From Prevotella corporis DSM 18810 = JCM 8529 (GTDB taxonomy: Bacteria; Bacteroidota; Bacteroidia; Bacteroidales; Bacteroidaceae), in contig NZ_AUME01000007.1 in assembly GCF_000430525.1 (NCBI RefSeq), forward strand, positions 1 through 64,000: 64,000 nt of DNA, read 5' to 3'. The notes under the pieces were generated by a model that worked only from the letters and a program-made list of their open reading frames with translations, had not been told where the DNA came from and searched no databases. Positions 35,957-44,447 of this stretch are shown here, piece by piece. Positions within the stretch are counted from its first letter, which is position 1, and each line of letters opens with the position of its first letter. Both the position numbers and the translations under genes were made by a program.

Positions 35957-36307
35957 TCTAAAAAATTAATAATTTTACTACTAAAAAACGTTTTCTAATT
36001 TTGCCCGTGTGATTCTCTAACCGTGCGGCTCGGCCAAAAGCCACTACTATTAACACACATCGTGCAGAGGGCTCTAAGTACACCCTCGAAAATAATCGGT
36101 CTGCAAAATTACTCATTTTATATACCAGAATCACTATCGTCAGGGATTAATTCCGTTCATTTATTATTATTTAACACGAATCACATTTATTAACAACCAA
36201 TCGCTGACATAACATTATTATATGTGTAGCCATTCAGAACGCATCTTACCGACACCCAGCGTCACGATTTTGCCAACCATGAATCGGAAGGGCACCAACT
36301 GATGTGC
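35957..36307 (-). promoter_or_regulatory. Upstream region of rplM with candidate promoter and leader hairpins
   Basis: A minus-strand TAATTTTG (36104-36111) is a plausible -7 element, giving a leader of about 140 nt. Within it GAGGG/CCCTC (36067-36085 region) and GGCT/AGCC (about 36027-36041) can pair. No gene is visible on either strand between rplM and the repeat array at 36308. The rest is unremarkable. Confidence 0.35.
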
Positions 36308-36395
36308 GATAGGTCAGCAATGACCGTGCGAAAGCTTACCTTTTGACACTCGTTTGATGACCAAATGGTGACCAAAAGCTAAGCTTTTGAAAAGC
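36308..36395. repeat. 22-bp dyad-repeat array D (4 units)
   Basis: Units start at 36308, 36330, 36352 and 36374 with cores AGGTCAGCAATGACC, GAAAGCTTACCTTTTG, GATGACCAAATGGTG and AAAAGCTAAGCTTTTG. It is located between two divergent 5' ends (rplM and the cobalamin operon), upstream of both promoters, so it cannot be acting as a terminator for either gene. Confidence 0.65.
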
Positions 36396-36611
36396 AATTT
36401 CCAACATACTGATTTACAACCAATTAGAAATCGCATTCCAAAATCTTGTTTTTCTATTCGCTTTATCCCCAACAGCAGCTCGGAGCGGAACTACAATCCA
36501 CCCACCTGAAACAAGCATCCACTACCTCCCTCATGGTTTTACAAGAAATAGGAAAATGAACTCAGATTTCAAAATGTCCTCGTTATTTTTCCCCATTCAC
36601 TTGATATTTAT

Positions 36612-36619
36612 TACCTTTG
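36612..36619 (+). promoter_or_regulatory. Promoter -7 element of the cobalamin-uptake operon
   Basis: TACCTTTG about 60 bp before the cobalamin aptamer. No TTG at the usual -33 spacing. The leader to the BtuB-like start codon is about 365 nt and contains the riboswitch. Confidence 0.5.
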
Positions 36620-36671
36620 CATCTGTGAATGAACCGCATAAAGCATTATGAAATAATAAAAGATGTCACGA

Positions 36672-36815
36672 ACTATGCGGTTAAAGGGAATCCGGTGTGA
36701 ATCCGGAACAGTACCTGCTGCTGTAAGTCCTAATTATTATCGCTGCACAAAACCATTGGTTGCACCAACAACTGAGAAGGAGCAGAGAGATAGGGATAAG
36801 TCAGAATACCTGTTC
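36672..36815 (+). ncRNA. Cobalamin (vitamin B12) riboswitch
   Basis: The core of the cobalamin aptamer is clear: GGTTAAAGGGAATCCGGTGT (from 36679), then GAATCCGGAACAGTACCTGC and TGCTGTAAGTCC, with the 3' part AACTGAGAAGGAGCAG and GATAGGGATAAGTCAG (to about 36805). These are the conserved AAGGGAA, CCGGTG..AATCCGG and CTGTAAG boxes. It precedes a BtuB-like receptor gene. When cobalamin is abundant the RNA should reduce expression of the operon. The expression platform downstream (36816-36990) has no obvious terminator, so control may be at translation. Confidence 0.93.
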
Positions 36816-36990
36816 ACCAATCAAGAAAGCTACCGCGGGTTTCGGTTAGAGCAACAGTAAATAGTATTTTCACCAACAATTTCTGTTTCTTTATTTGAAT
36901 GCTTGTAGTACGCTTTGATGCTGCCACAACTAAAAGCCGAGCTCATAATTTTCGGAATTATATTTTTAATCGCAATCAATAAAAACATAT

Positions 36991-39003
36991 ATGTATAGAA
37001 AGAATCTTTTACTGATTATTTTTTTTAGTATCGCATTAGGGGGATTTGCTCAAAACGAGAACAAAACAAAGAGCAAACTGGACAGCCTTCATCACTTGGA
37101 GGAGGTTACCATTGTCGCCAATTATGTGCAAAAAACAGTCGTTCCATCGCAGCAACTTAACGGAAAGGAGTTGCGCAACATGAACTCTCTAAATGTTGCT
37201 GACGCCTTACGCTATTTCTCTGGTGTACAGTTGAAAGACTATGGCGGTGTCGGTGGTATCAAAACCATCAACATCCGAAGCATGGGCACCAACCACATGG
37301 GAATATCCTACGACGGCATTCAACTGGGAAATGCGCAGAACGGACAGATAGACTTGGGGCAATTCTCACTCGACAATATAGAGTCCATCTCGCTCTATAA
37401 CGGTCAGAAAAGCGACATACTACAAGCAGCTAAAGATTTCGGTTCGGCTGGTTCTGTGTATATACGAACAAGAGTTCCGGTGTTTGCCCACAAAGAGAGC
37501 TATCATGCACGGGGAACCATACGCATAGGTTCATCTGACCTCATCAATCCTTCGGCACTCGTAGAGCTTAAGCTCAGCGAGAGGCTGAACGCTCAGCTCA
37601 GTACGGAGTGGATAAACGCAAGCGGCAAATACAAGTTTCGCTATCGCCGCGTAAATCCTGCCGGCGAATTGGCCTACGACACCACCGCAATACGACAAAA
37701 CGGAGACATCAACGCTACTCGTCTGGAACTCAACCTGAACGGACGTACCAACCATGGCGACTGGCATGCGAAACTATATAACTACAACTCCGAACGTGGA
37801 GTTCCCGGTGCAATTGTAAACAATGTTTGGCGCAGAGGCGAGCGCATTTGGGACACCAACTCATTCGCACAATTCAGCTTCAACCATACCATCAATAAAT
37901 TTACAACACTGAACCAAGGGAAATACTCATTCTATCGTACCCACTACGTAAACAACGATGACAAACAGATAAAGATAGACAACCTCTACAAACAGCGGGA
38001 AGTTTACTTTTCGTCAGCCAACATGTATTCTTTCCTTCCGGAGCTGAAAGCCTCTGCCAGCTATGACTTCCAATGGAACTCGCTCGATGCGAACGTTTAT
38101 GGTTTTGCGAAGCCTACCAGACAAACCCACATGCTGTCATTGGCAGCAGCCTATCATTTAGATTGGATAAAATTACAGGCAAGCGGTTTGGCGACTTATA
38201 TCCACGATGCACTCGACGGTCAGGAAGCTCCAAGCGATAAATTTGTGTTCACACCTGCCGTGATTATGGCCATCCACCCATTCAAGTCGAAGGATTTCTC
38301 TTTCCGTCTGTTCTACAAGAAAAGTTTCCGTATGCCCACATTCAACGACCTTTATTATGCTGACATGGGAAACTCTAAACTGAACCCCGAACACGTAACC
38401 CAATACAATGTAGGAATGCTCTACGAGCACCAGTCGCCGGAACGATTCTTCACCAATCTTCGTTTCAGCGTTGATACGTATTATAATAAGGTGAAAGACA
38501 AAATCGTGGCTTATCCCAAAGGGCAACAGTTCCGTTGGACAATGCTGAACCTTGGCGAGGTGGAAATCAAAGGTATTGACGCTTCTGCCCAAGCAACTAT
38601 CAATCCCATCAAAGACCTTTATCTCACGCTGCGCACCCAATACACCTACCAACATGCAATCGATGTCACCAATCCCGCTGACAACTATTATCGGGACCAG
38701 ATTCCTTATATTCCGCACCATTCGGGTAGTGCCATCTTCAATGCAGAGTACAAAGGCTGGAACTTGAACTATAGTTTCATTTATGTGGGTGAACGCTACA
38801 ACCAGCAAGAAAACATTCGCTACAATTACACACAACCATGGTACACAAGCGATGTATCTCTTTCAAAGACTTTCAGAATAAGGAACGTGAACATGCGGGG
38901 ATTGTTGGAAGTCAATAATCTATTCTCGCAAGATTATGATGTCATTATCAACTATCCAATGCCCAAGCGCAACTATCGGTTCACTGTAATGGTGGAAATC
39001 TAA
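36991..39003 (+). CDS. btuB: BtuB-like TonB-dependent cobalamin receptor
   Basis: The 670-residue protein has a signal peptide ending near GFAQ (residue 21). A TonB box-like segment LEEVTIVANYVQK follows, then a plug domain (SLNVADALRYFSGVQLKDYG, TINIRSMGTNHMGISYDGIQ) and a 22-strand-type barrel ending FTVMVEI. It lacks the CarboxypepD_reg domain of SusC proteins. The cobalamin riboswitch directly upstream and the BtuG-like gene 11 bp downstream make corrinoid import the most likely role. The inner-membrane BtuCDF genes are not in the window. Confidence 0.9.
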   Translation: MYRKNLLLIIFFSIALGGFAQNENKTKSKLDSLHHLEEVTIVANYVQKTVVPSQQLNGKELRNMNSLNVADALRYFSGVQLKDYGGVGGIKTINIRSMGTNHMGISYDGIQLGNAQNGQIDLGQFSLDNIESISLYNGQKSDILQAAKDFGSAGSVYIRTRVPVFAHKESYHARGTIRIGSSDLINPSALVELKLSERLNAQLSTEWINASGKYKFRYRRVNPAGELAYDTTAIRQNGDINATRLELNLNGRTNHGDWHAKLYNYNSERGVPGAIVNNVWRRGERIWDTNSFAQFSFNHTINKFTTLNQGKYSFYRTHYVNNDDKQIKIDNLYKQREVYFSSANMYSFLPELKASASYDFQWNSLDANVYGFAKPTRQTHMLSLAAAYHLDWIKLQASGLATYIHDALDGQEAPSDKFVFTPAVIMAIHPFKSKDFSFRLFYKKSFRMPTFNDLYYADMGNSKLNPEHVTQYNVGMLYEHQSPERFFTNLRFSVDTYYNKVKDKIVAYPKGQQFRWTMLNLGEVEIKGIDASAQATINPIKDLYLTLRTQYTYQHAIDVTNPADNYYRDQIPYIPHHSGSAIFNAEYKGWNLNYSFIYVGERYNQQENIRYNYTQPWYTSDVSLSKTFRIRNVNMRGLLEVNNLFSQDYDVIINYPMPKRNYRFTVMVEI

Positions 39004-39014
39004 CATAAAAGACT

Positions 39015-40169
39015 ATGAAGAAATTTTGGTTTATCATGATATTAGCGATATTCGTATTCTACTCTTGCAGAGAGGACGAATTGGTAGTGCCCACCGAATA
39101 CGACATCATCAATGATCCACCTCTTCCGAACAGCAAAGTGCGCGGTTTCTACCTTGTGAACGAAGGAAACATGGGAAGCAACAAATGCACCTTGGATTAC
39201 TTCGATTATCAGACAGGACTCTACGCACGTAATTTCTACGCGGAACGAAATCCTAATGTCATCAAGGAATTAGGAGATGTGGGAAACGATATACAAATAT
39301 ACGGCTCAAAGCTCTATGTTGTGGTCAATTGCTCACACAAGGTTGAGGTATTGGACGCTCGTACAGGTGTCAGGATAGGGCAAGTAAACATCCCCAACTG
39401 CCGCTATATCAGGTTTTACAAGGGTGCGGCGTATGTCAGCGCATACGTCGGACCGGTACTCATCGACCCTACAGCACCCAAAGGCGCAGTATATAAGGTT
39501 GATACGACTTCTTTGGCAGTGAAAGCAAAAGTGACTGTGGGATATCAACCTGAAGAAATGGAAATAATCGATGACTATATGTATGTTGCCAACTCCGGAG
39601 GATACCGCCCACCTGTTTACGACAATACTGTGTCGGTCATACAAATGGAGGACTTCAAACAAGTTCAACAGATACCTGTGGGCATCAACCTCCACCGACT
39701 GAAGAAAGACAAGTACAAGAAACTGTGGGTAACCTCTCGTGGTAACTACGAGAATGTGCCTTCACGTCTCTTTGTCCTGAGCAAGAGACCGGGCTACAAT
39801 CAGATGATTGTTACCGATACCATACCGGTAGCATGCTCAAACATGGCTTTCTATGGAGATTCCCTTTATTATTATGCAACTGAATGGAACAACTACACCC
39901 AGAAGAACACAATAAATTATGGAATCATCAACATAAAGACCAAGAAAGTGGTGAGCAAGAACTTCATCACCGATGGAAGCGAAAAAGACATCACAATCCC
40001 CTATGGCATAGCCATTCACCCGGAGACAGGCGATATTTTCGTCACCGATGCTAAGAATTACGTGTCGTCCGGAACGCTCTACTGTTTCGACCGGAATGGC
40101 AAACGAAAATGGAGTGTCCGCACCGGGGATATACCTGCACACATTTGTTTTTTAAAGACTCGAAAATGA
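39015..40169 (+). CDS. BtuG-like beta-propeller lipoprotein (surface cobalamin binding)
   Basis: The 384-residue lipoprotein has Cys18 (FYSC). Repeated propeller blades are visible: VGNDIQIYGSKLYVVVNCSH, VGYQPEEMEIIDDYMYVANS, NLHRLKKDKYKKLWVTSRGN and YGIAIHPETGDIFVTDAKNY. In Bacteroides, BtuG is a seven-bladed surface lipoprotein of about this size that captures B12 with very high affinity and passes it to BtuB; its gene is next to btuB under a riboswitch, exactly as here. Overlaps the next gene by 4 bp. Confidence 0.87.
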   Translation: MKKFWFIMILAIFVFYSCREDELVVPTEYDIINDPPLPNSKVRGFYLVNEGNMGSNKCTLDYFDYQTGLYARNFYAERNPNVIKELGDVGNDIQIYGSKLYVVVNCSHKVEVLDARTGVRIGQVNIPNCRYIRFYKGAAYVSAYVGPVLIDPTAPKGAVYKVDTTSLAVKAKVTVGYQPEEMEIIDDYMYVANSGGYRPPVYDNTVSVIQMEDFKQVQQIPVGINLHRLKKDKYKKLWVTSRGNYENVPSRLFVLSKRPGYNQMIVTDTIPVACSNMAFYGDSLYYYATEWNNYTQKNTINYGIINIKTKKVVSKNFITDGSEKDITIPYGIAIHPETGDIFVTDAKNYVSSGTLYCFDRNGKRKWSVRTGDIPAHICFLKTRK

Positions 40170-41410
40170 ATAAAGTAAAACTATACCTCATAACTATTCT
40201 CTGCGCAACCTTTTCGTTCTTCATGACAGGCTGTACGGAAGACCCTGCTATGGTGAATCTCGGAATAGATGACACGTATTACATCTATAGAATGCAGAAA
40301 TTGGGACTCCATTCGGAGTTTACCGGCGAAGAATACAAGTGGACGTTACACCTGCCCGATGGCAGAGACTCGCTCTTAAGTACTCAACGTGACTATATTT
40401 TCCTTGCAAAAGACGAGGGAAAATACAAGATAACTTTTGAAGTCATTGATCCAAACACCCCCTACCACCACGATTTTGAAGTAAACGTGATGCATGAGGA
40501 AGTAGAATACAGCCGCTATATTAGCCATGTTTATGAGTATATGCCGGCCCCGGGACAATTTGTAAATTATATTCCCGAATATTTAAATGGGGACAATGCA
40601 GAGGCTATGCGCATCAGAGCGGAAGAAAGCATTACAGGAAAGAACGATGTATTGGTATCCTTAGGAGGCTTTGGAGGATACATCATATTTGGGTTTGACC
40701 ATACTGTAGTGAATGTTCCTGATGCGTTAGACTTTTATATCCAAGGCAATGCCTTTTACGAGCTTATTGAACCGGAAAAGAAGGGTGGGTCATGCGAGCC
40801 CGGCATTGTAATGGTCTCCTACGACACCAACATGAATGGGAAACCCGACGATGAATGGTACGAGCTGGCGGGTAGCGAGTATTATAAACCCACAACCATT
40901 CATAATTATTCCATCACTTACACACGACCGGATCCAAACAAGAAACCGGTGAAAGACGACTCTGGCTTCCTGACCGATTTGACATACGTGCCGTGGACGG
41001 ATTCAGAGGGGAAGAGTGGCTATATTGCCAAAAACAGCTTCCATACCCAACCATATTTCCCACAGTGGGTTGCCAACGATCAACTGACATTTACCGGCAC
41101 GCGACTGCCAAACAATGCAGTGGACAAGAGTGGGCAAGGCAGATACTACGTACTCTATTCCTACGAATGGGGATACGTGGATAATCACCCGGCTGAATTA
41201 AAGGATTTAAGCAGCTTTGACATCTCATGGGCTGTGGATAAGAATGGGAAGCCTGTCCACCTGCCTGGTATTGACTTCGTAAAGGTCTATACGGCAGTAA
41301 ATCAGTATTGCGGTTGGATTGGTGAAACAAGCACAGAGATTTGCCGAGGAGAGGATCTTCACATCAAGGAGCCCAATGGAGTACCTGACGACCCAATCCC
41401 CGGAAATTAA
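40166..41410 (+). CDS. Surface lipoprotein of the cobalamin locus (cell-surface protein family)
   Basis: I chose ATG 40166 (ATGA overlap with the previous stop), giving a lipobox Cys23 (FFMTGC); the open frame extends upstream to 40109 but would lose the signal. The 414-residue protein has an N-terminal Ig/PKD-like part (YKWTLHLPDGRDSLLSTQRD). A conserved domain follows, with YMPAPGQFVNYIPEY, GGYIIFGFDHTVVNV, WYELAGSEYYKPTTIHNYSI and a C-terminal QYCGWIGETSTEICRGEDLH. The same domain recurs at 43314. Its location points to corrinoid or cobalamin-analogue capture, but that is inference. Confidence 0.7.
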   Translation: MNKVKLYLITILCATFSFFMTGCTEDPAMVNLGIDDTYYIYRMQKLGLHSEFTGEEYKWTLHLPDGRDSLLSTQRDYIFLAKDEGKYKITFEVIDPNTPYHHDFEVNVMHEEVEYSRYISHVYEYMPAPGQFVNYIPEYLNGDNAEAMRIRAEESITGKNDVLVSLGGFGGYIIFGFDHTVVNVPDALDFYIQGNAFYELIEPEKKGGSCEPGIVMVSYDTNMNGKPDDEWYELAGSEYYKPTTIHNYSITYTRPDPNKKPVKDDSGFLTDLTYVPWTDSEGKSGYIAKNSFHTQPYFPQWVANDQLTFTGTRLPNNAVDKSGQGRYYVLYSYEWGYVDNHPAELKDLSSFDISWAVDKNGKPVHLPGIDFVKVYTAVNQYCGWIGETSTEICRGEDLHIKEPNGVPDDPIPGN

Positions 41411-41448
41411 TATTTAGCGAAACAATTCCATCATAAAAAATTAAACTT

Positions 41449-43164
41449 ATGAAAAAGAAGCTACTCATCAGGTTATTTCTGCTACTGACGATGTTCCCGG
41501 CATTTACAATAGGAGCATTGGCACAGACAGATGATATAGACTACACCACCGGAGTCTTCTTTGTCAATGAAGACTGGTACGGTCATCAAAATTCCACGGT
41601 CAACTACCTCACGGAAAAAGGAGAATGGGTTTACCGTGTTATCCAAAAAGAAAATCCGGGCATGGAGTTAGGCTGTACCAATCAGCACGGCATCATCTAT
41701 GGCGACCGGTTCTATCTCATTGCCAAGCAGGAACGAGACCCGGGATCCAAAATTAAAGGTGGACGCATTACGGTTACTGATGCCAAAACCATGAAAGTTA
41801 TAAAGCAACTGGACAAGATTGATCCTTCGGGGAACACTTGCGATGGACGTGGATGTTTAGGAGTTGATGAGAACAAAGTCTATATCAGCACGAGCAATGG
41901 CATCTGGATATTCAACAGCAATACTTTGGAAGTAACAGGTCAAATAAAGGGCACTGAAAATCCATTCGCAGCTTCAGGAACAGGTGGCAATGCCAATCCT
42001 GGCAACAAGGCACTCTACTGGGGACAGTCAGGTTGCATGGTTCGGATTAACGACTATGTATTCTCTGTTCATCAGGAATACGGCGTTCTTGTGATAGACC
42101 CCTCTACGGATAAGGTGATTAAGGTAATTGACATGAAGTCGCTAATAGACACATTCAACGAATATCTCGCAGAGAAAGCCAAGCTGAAAGATGACGCCGA
42201 ACCTTGTGTTGGCAGTTCTTTGGTAATGGCAAAAGATGGCAGCTTATGGGTTTCTGTTACTTTGAACAAAGACGGCTATGGCAATATGTTGCCATTTATT
42301 GTGCGAATCGATCCCATTAGCTTTGGGACGGAAGTCGTTTACATTAGTCCCGACACCGGAAACTATCCCCCTGCATCATCATGGTACGCATGGACACCTG
42401 ACGGTTTCTGTGCCTCCAATGTAGAGAATGCACTCTATTGGAATGGGGGTGAGAACTCATGGTTCAGTAATAGTAAGATTTTCAAGTTTGATGTTGATAC
42501 TCGCACGGTAACCAATATTATCGACCTTGACAAGCAACCTGAGAAGTGGAAGCTTTACGGTTGCTCCATGCGTCCACACCCCATAACCGGAGATTTGTAC
42601 ATGTCGCTATTCAAAGGAGACTTTGCCGACAACACCTACAAGACTGTGAGAACCGACAAAGACGGCAAGATGCTTAAGGAGTATCCCATGATAAAGAACT
42701 ACTGGTTCCCATCTCTTCCGGTATTCCCCGATCTAGAGGCACCAATCCCCAATGACTTGGGCATAAAGAATATAGATACCGATGAGGCTTCCATAAAGAT
42801 TTCCCTTTCAACACTGGCACATGATGCTGACAATATGGATGCAGCAATGGTAAAGACTGTTGAGAAAGTGAGCGACAATAGCAAATTCAACGCTGAGATA
42901 AAGAATGGGGAACTCATCGTAACTCCAAAGACAAAGTTTACATCTGAAGAATTTGTGAAGATAAAAATCAACAGCAACGGAAAGATAGCTTACGCAACCA
43001 TCAAGCTCAACTGTACTACCAATGGCATTGAGAATGTTCAGAACAATGATGTCAAGGAAATTAAACGCTATAATTTATCCGGTCAAGAAACAAACAAAAG
43101 AAATGGAAGGATTCAGATTATTCGCATGAGCGATGGTACAGTGAAGAAAGTATTTGTGAAATAA
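41449..43164 (+). CDS. DUF5074-like propeller protein with T9SS-like tail, paralogue 1
   Basis: The 571-residue protein has a Sec signal ending at ALAQ (residue 25) and no lipobox. Propeller repeats include GVFFVNEDWYGHQNSTVNYL, GIIYGDRFYLIAKQERDPGS, CLGVDENKVYISTSNGIWIF and WYAWTPDGFCASNVENALYW. The C terminus (KRYNLSGQETNKRNGRIQII, ending VKKVFVK) is a T9SS-type tail, somewhat divergent from the GIYI.NGKK form. It is related to the BtuG-like lipoprotein in fold and clearly paralogous to the protein at 44448. A surface cobalamin-binding role is inferred from the operon. Confidence 0.75.
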   Translation: MKKKLLIRLFLLLTMFPAFTIGALAQTDDIDYTTGVFFVNEDWYGHQNSTVNYLTEKGEWVYRVIQKENPGMELGCTNQHGIIYGDRFYLIAKQERDPGSKIKGGRITVTDAKTMKVIKQLDKIDPSGNTCDGRGCLGVDENKVYISTSNGIWIFNSNTLEVTGQIKGTENPFAASGTGGNANPGNKALYWGQSGCMVRINDYVFSVHQEYGVLVIDPSTDKVIKVIDMKSLIDTFNEYLAEKAKLKDDAEPCVGSSLVMAKDGSLWVSVTLNKDGYGNMLPFIVRIDPISFGTEVVYISPDTGNYPPASSWYAWTPDGFCASNVENALYWNGGENSWFSNSKIFKFDVDTRTVTNIIDLDKQPEKWKLYGCSMRPHPITGDLYMSLFKGDFADNTYKTVRTDKDGKMLKEYPMIKNYWFPSLPVFPDLEAPIPNDLGIKNIDTDEASIKISLSTLAHDADNMDAAMVKTVEKVSDNSKFNAEIKNGELIVTPKTKFTSEEFVKIKINSNGKIAYATIKLNCTTNGIENVQNNDVKEIKRYNLSGQETNKRNGRIQIIRMSDGTVKKVFVK

Positions 43165-43177
43165 CTTGAGGGTTTGT

Positions 43178-43247
43178 CATCGGAGATAAAAGGCTCTCCG
43201 ATGATGAATCTTGTAAAGTTACCACAAAGATGATGAATCCTGTAAAG
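43178..43247 (+). other. Hairpin and direct repeat between two gene pairs of the cobalamin operon
   Basis: CATCGGAGA (43178-43186) pairs with TCTCCGATG (43195-43203), without a T-run. It is followed by a 19-bp direct repeat with core GATGAATC.TGTAAAG at 43200-43218 and 43229-43247 (one mismatch, 29 bp apart). It lies at the boundary between the first and second copy of a duplicated two-gene cassette and could be an attenuator or a recombination scar. Confidence 0.45.
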
Positions 43248-43313
43248 GCCTGATAGATGATATGGAAAGAAAAGTATAACTACCTAATTTATATAACCAA
43301 TAAAAGCAAGATA

Positions 43314-44408
43314 ATGAAAAGAAAGGTTTACACAAGCATTTTATTCAGCTTGGCAACATTAACGGCAACAGCTCAAACACAGGAGATAGAAGTGTTGGAG
43401 TATCATCCCGCACCGGGACAGTTTGTCAACACGCTTCCAAATGCCGATGAGACAACCACACACGAAGAGATTTGTCAAAGGGCAACTAAAAACCTCAACA
43501 ACAAGGAAATGGTTCATCTTGGCACTTACGGAGGGTATGTAACCGTAAAGTTCGACCATCCCGTACAAAACAAGAAAGGTTCCGACCTCCGCATCTTGGG
43601 CAACGGCTTCTATGCCAATGCCGATCCGGTCTATGGAAAGGAGACAATAGGCGGAAGCATTGAGCCGGGAATCGTCTATGTAGGCGTGGGCGACAATGTG
43701 GAAACAGCACAATGGTATGAATTGGCAGGATCGGAATACTACAGAGGACGGCAGATTTTCGACTTCACCATCACCTATCACAAGCCGACGGCAGAGTCAG
43801 GGGAGCACAATCAAGAATGGTCCACATACGACAACTACATCAAGTGGGAAGCCACATGGACGGAAAACGGTGTAAAGAAAGATTCTACGGGCTATCACAT
43901 GAAGAACTCTTTCCATGCCCAGACCTATTGGCCTTATTGGGAAAAGGGAGAGACAATGACCTTCTCCGGCAGCAAGTTGCCCAACAATGCCATCGACCAA
44001 TCGCACGTTGGCAGATATTGGGTGCTGTATCGTTACTCAAAAGACAGCTACGGCTACGTGGATGGCTCCACCAACGAAGAAGACGCTGCCACATTCGATC
44101 TCGACTGGGCAGTAGATAAGAACGGAAAGCATGTGGACCTGACGGAAGTTAACTTCATAAAGGTTTACACAGGCATTTTCCAATACTGTGGCTGGTTGGG
44201 CGAGACCTCGACAGAGGTTGCCGGTTTTGAAGACCTGCACTTGATACCGGGCTACGATGACAACCCTATCATCATTCCGACAAGCATCACTGCGCCACAG
44301 GCTGAAAGGAAATACGATGGTGCTTTCTACGATTTGACAGGACGCAAGGTAGAACACCCGAAGAGAGGCATTTACATACAAAATGGCAAAAAGATAGTTA
44401 TCAAATAG
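43314..44408 (+). CDS. Cell-surface protein of the cobalamin locus with T9SS-like tail
   Basis: ATG 43314 is preferred because it gives a good signal peptide (MKRKVYTSILFSLATLTATA); the frame is open from 43257. The 364-residue product shares the domain seen at 40166: EYHPAPGQFVNTLPNADETT, GTYGGYVTVKFDHPVQNKKG, WYELAGSEYYRGRQIFDFTI, QYCGWLGETSTEVAGFEDLH. In place of a lipobox it ends with a typical T9SS-like tail, YDLTGRKVEHPKRGIYIQNG then KKIVIK. So two paralogous surface proteins in one operon use different anchoring routes. Confidence 0.72.
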   Translation: MKRKVYTSILFSLATLTATAQTQEIEVLEYHPAPGQFVNTLPNADETTTHEEICQRATKNLNNKEMVHLGTYGGYVTVKFDHPVQNKKGSDLRILGNGFYANADPVYGKETIGGSIEPGIVYVGVGDNVETAQWYELAGSEYYRGRQIFDFTITYHKPTAESGEHNQEWSTYDNYIKWEATWTENGVKKDSTGYHMKNSFHAQTYWPYWEKGETMTFSGSKLPNNAIDQSHVGRYWVLYRYSKDSYGYVDGSTNEEDAATFDLDWAVDKNGKHVDLTEVNFIKVYTGIFQYCGWLGETSTEVAGFEDLHLIPGYDDNPIIIPTSITAPQAERKYDGAFYDLTGRKVEHPKRGIYIQNGKKIVIK

Positions 44409-44447
44409 GAATAGATATATCAACCAATAATTTTAAAACTTATAGTT

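Noticed and set aside
36663-36860. Short ORF of 65 codons upstream of the BtuB-like gene
   Set aside because: It lies inside the cobalamin riboswitch; its sequence is explained by the aptamer.
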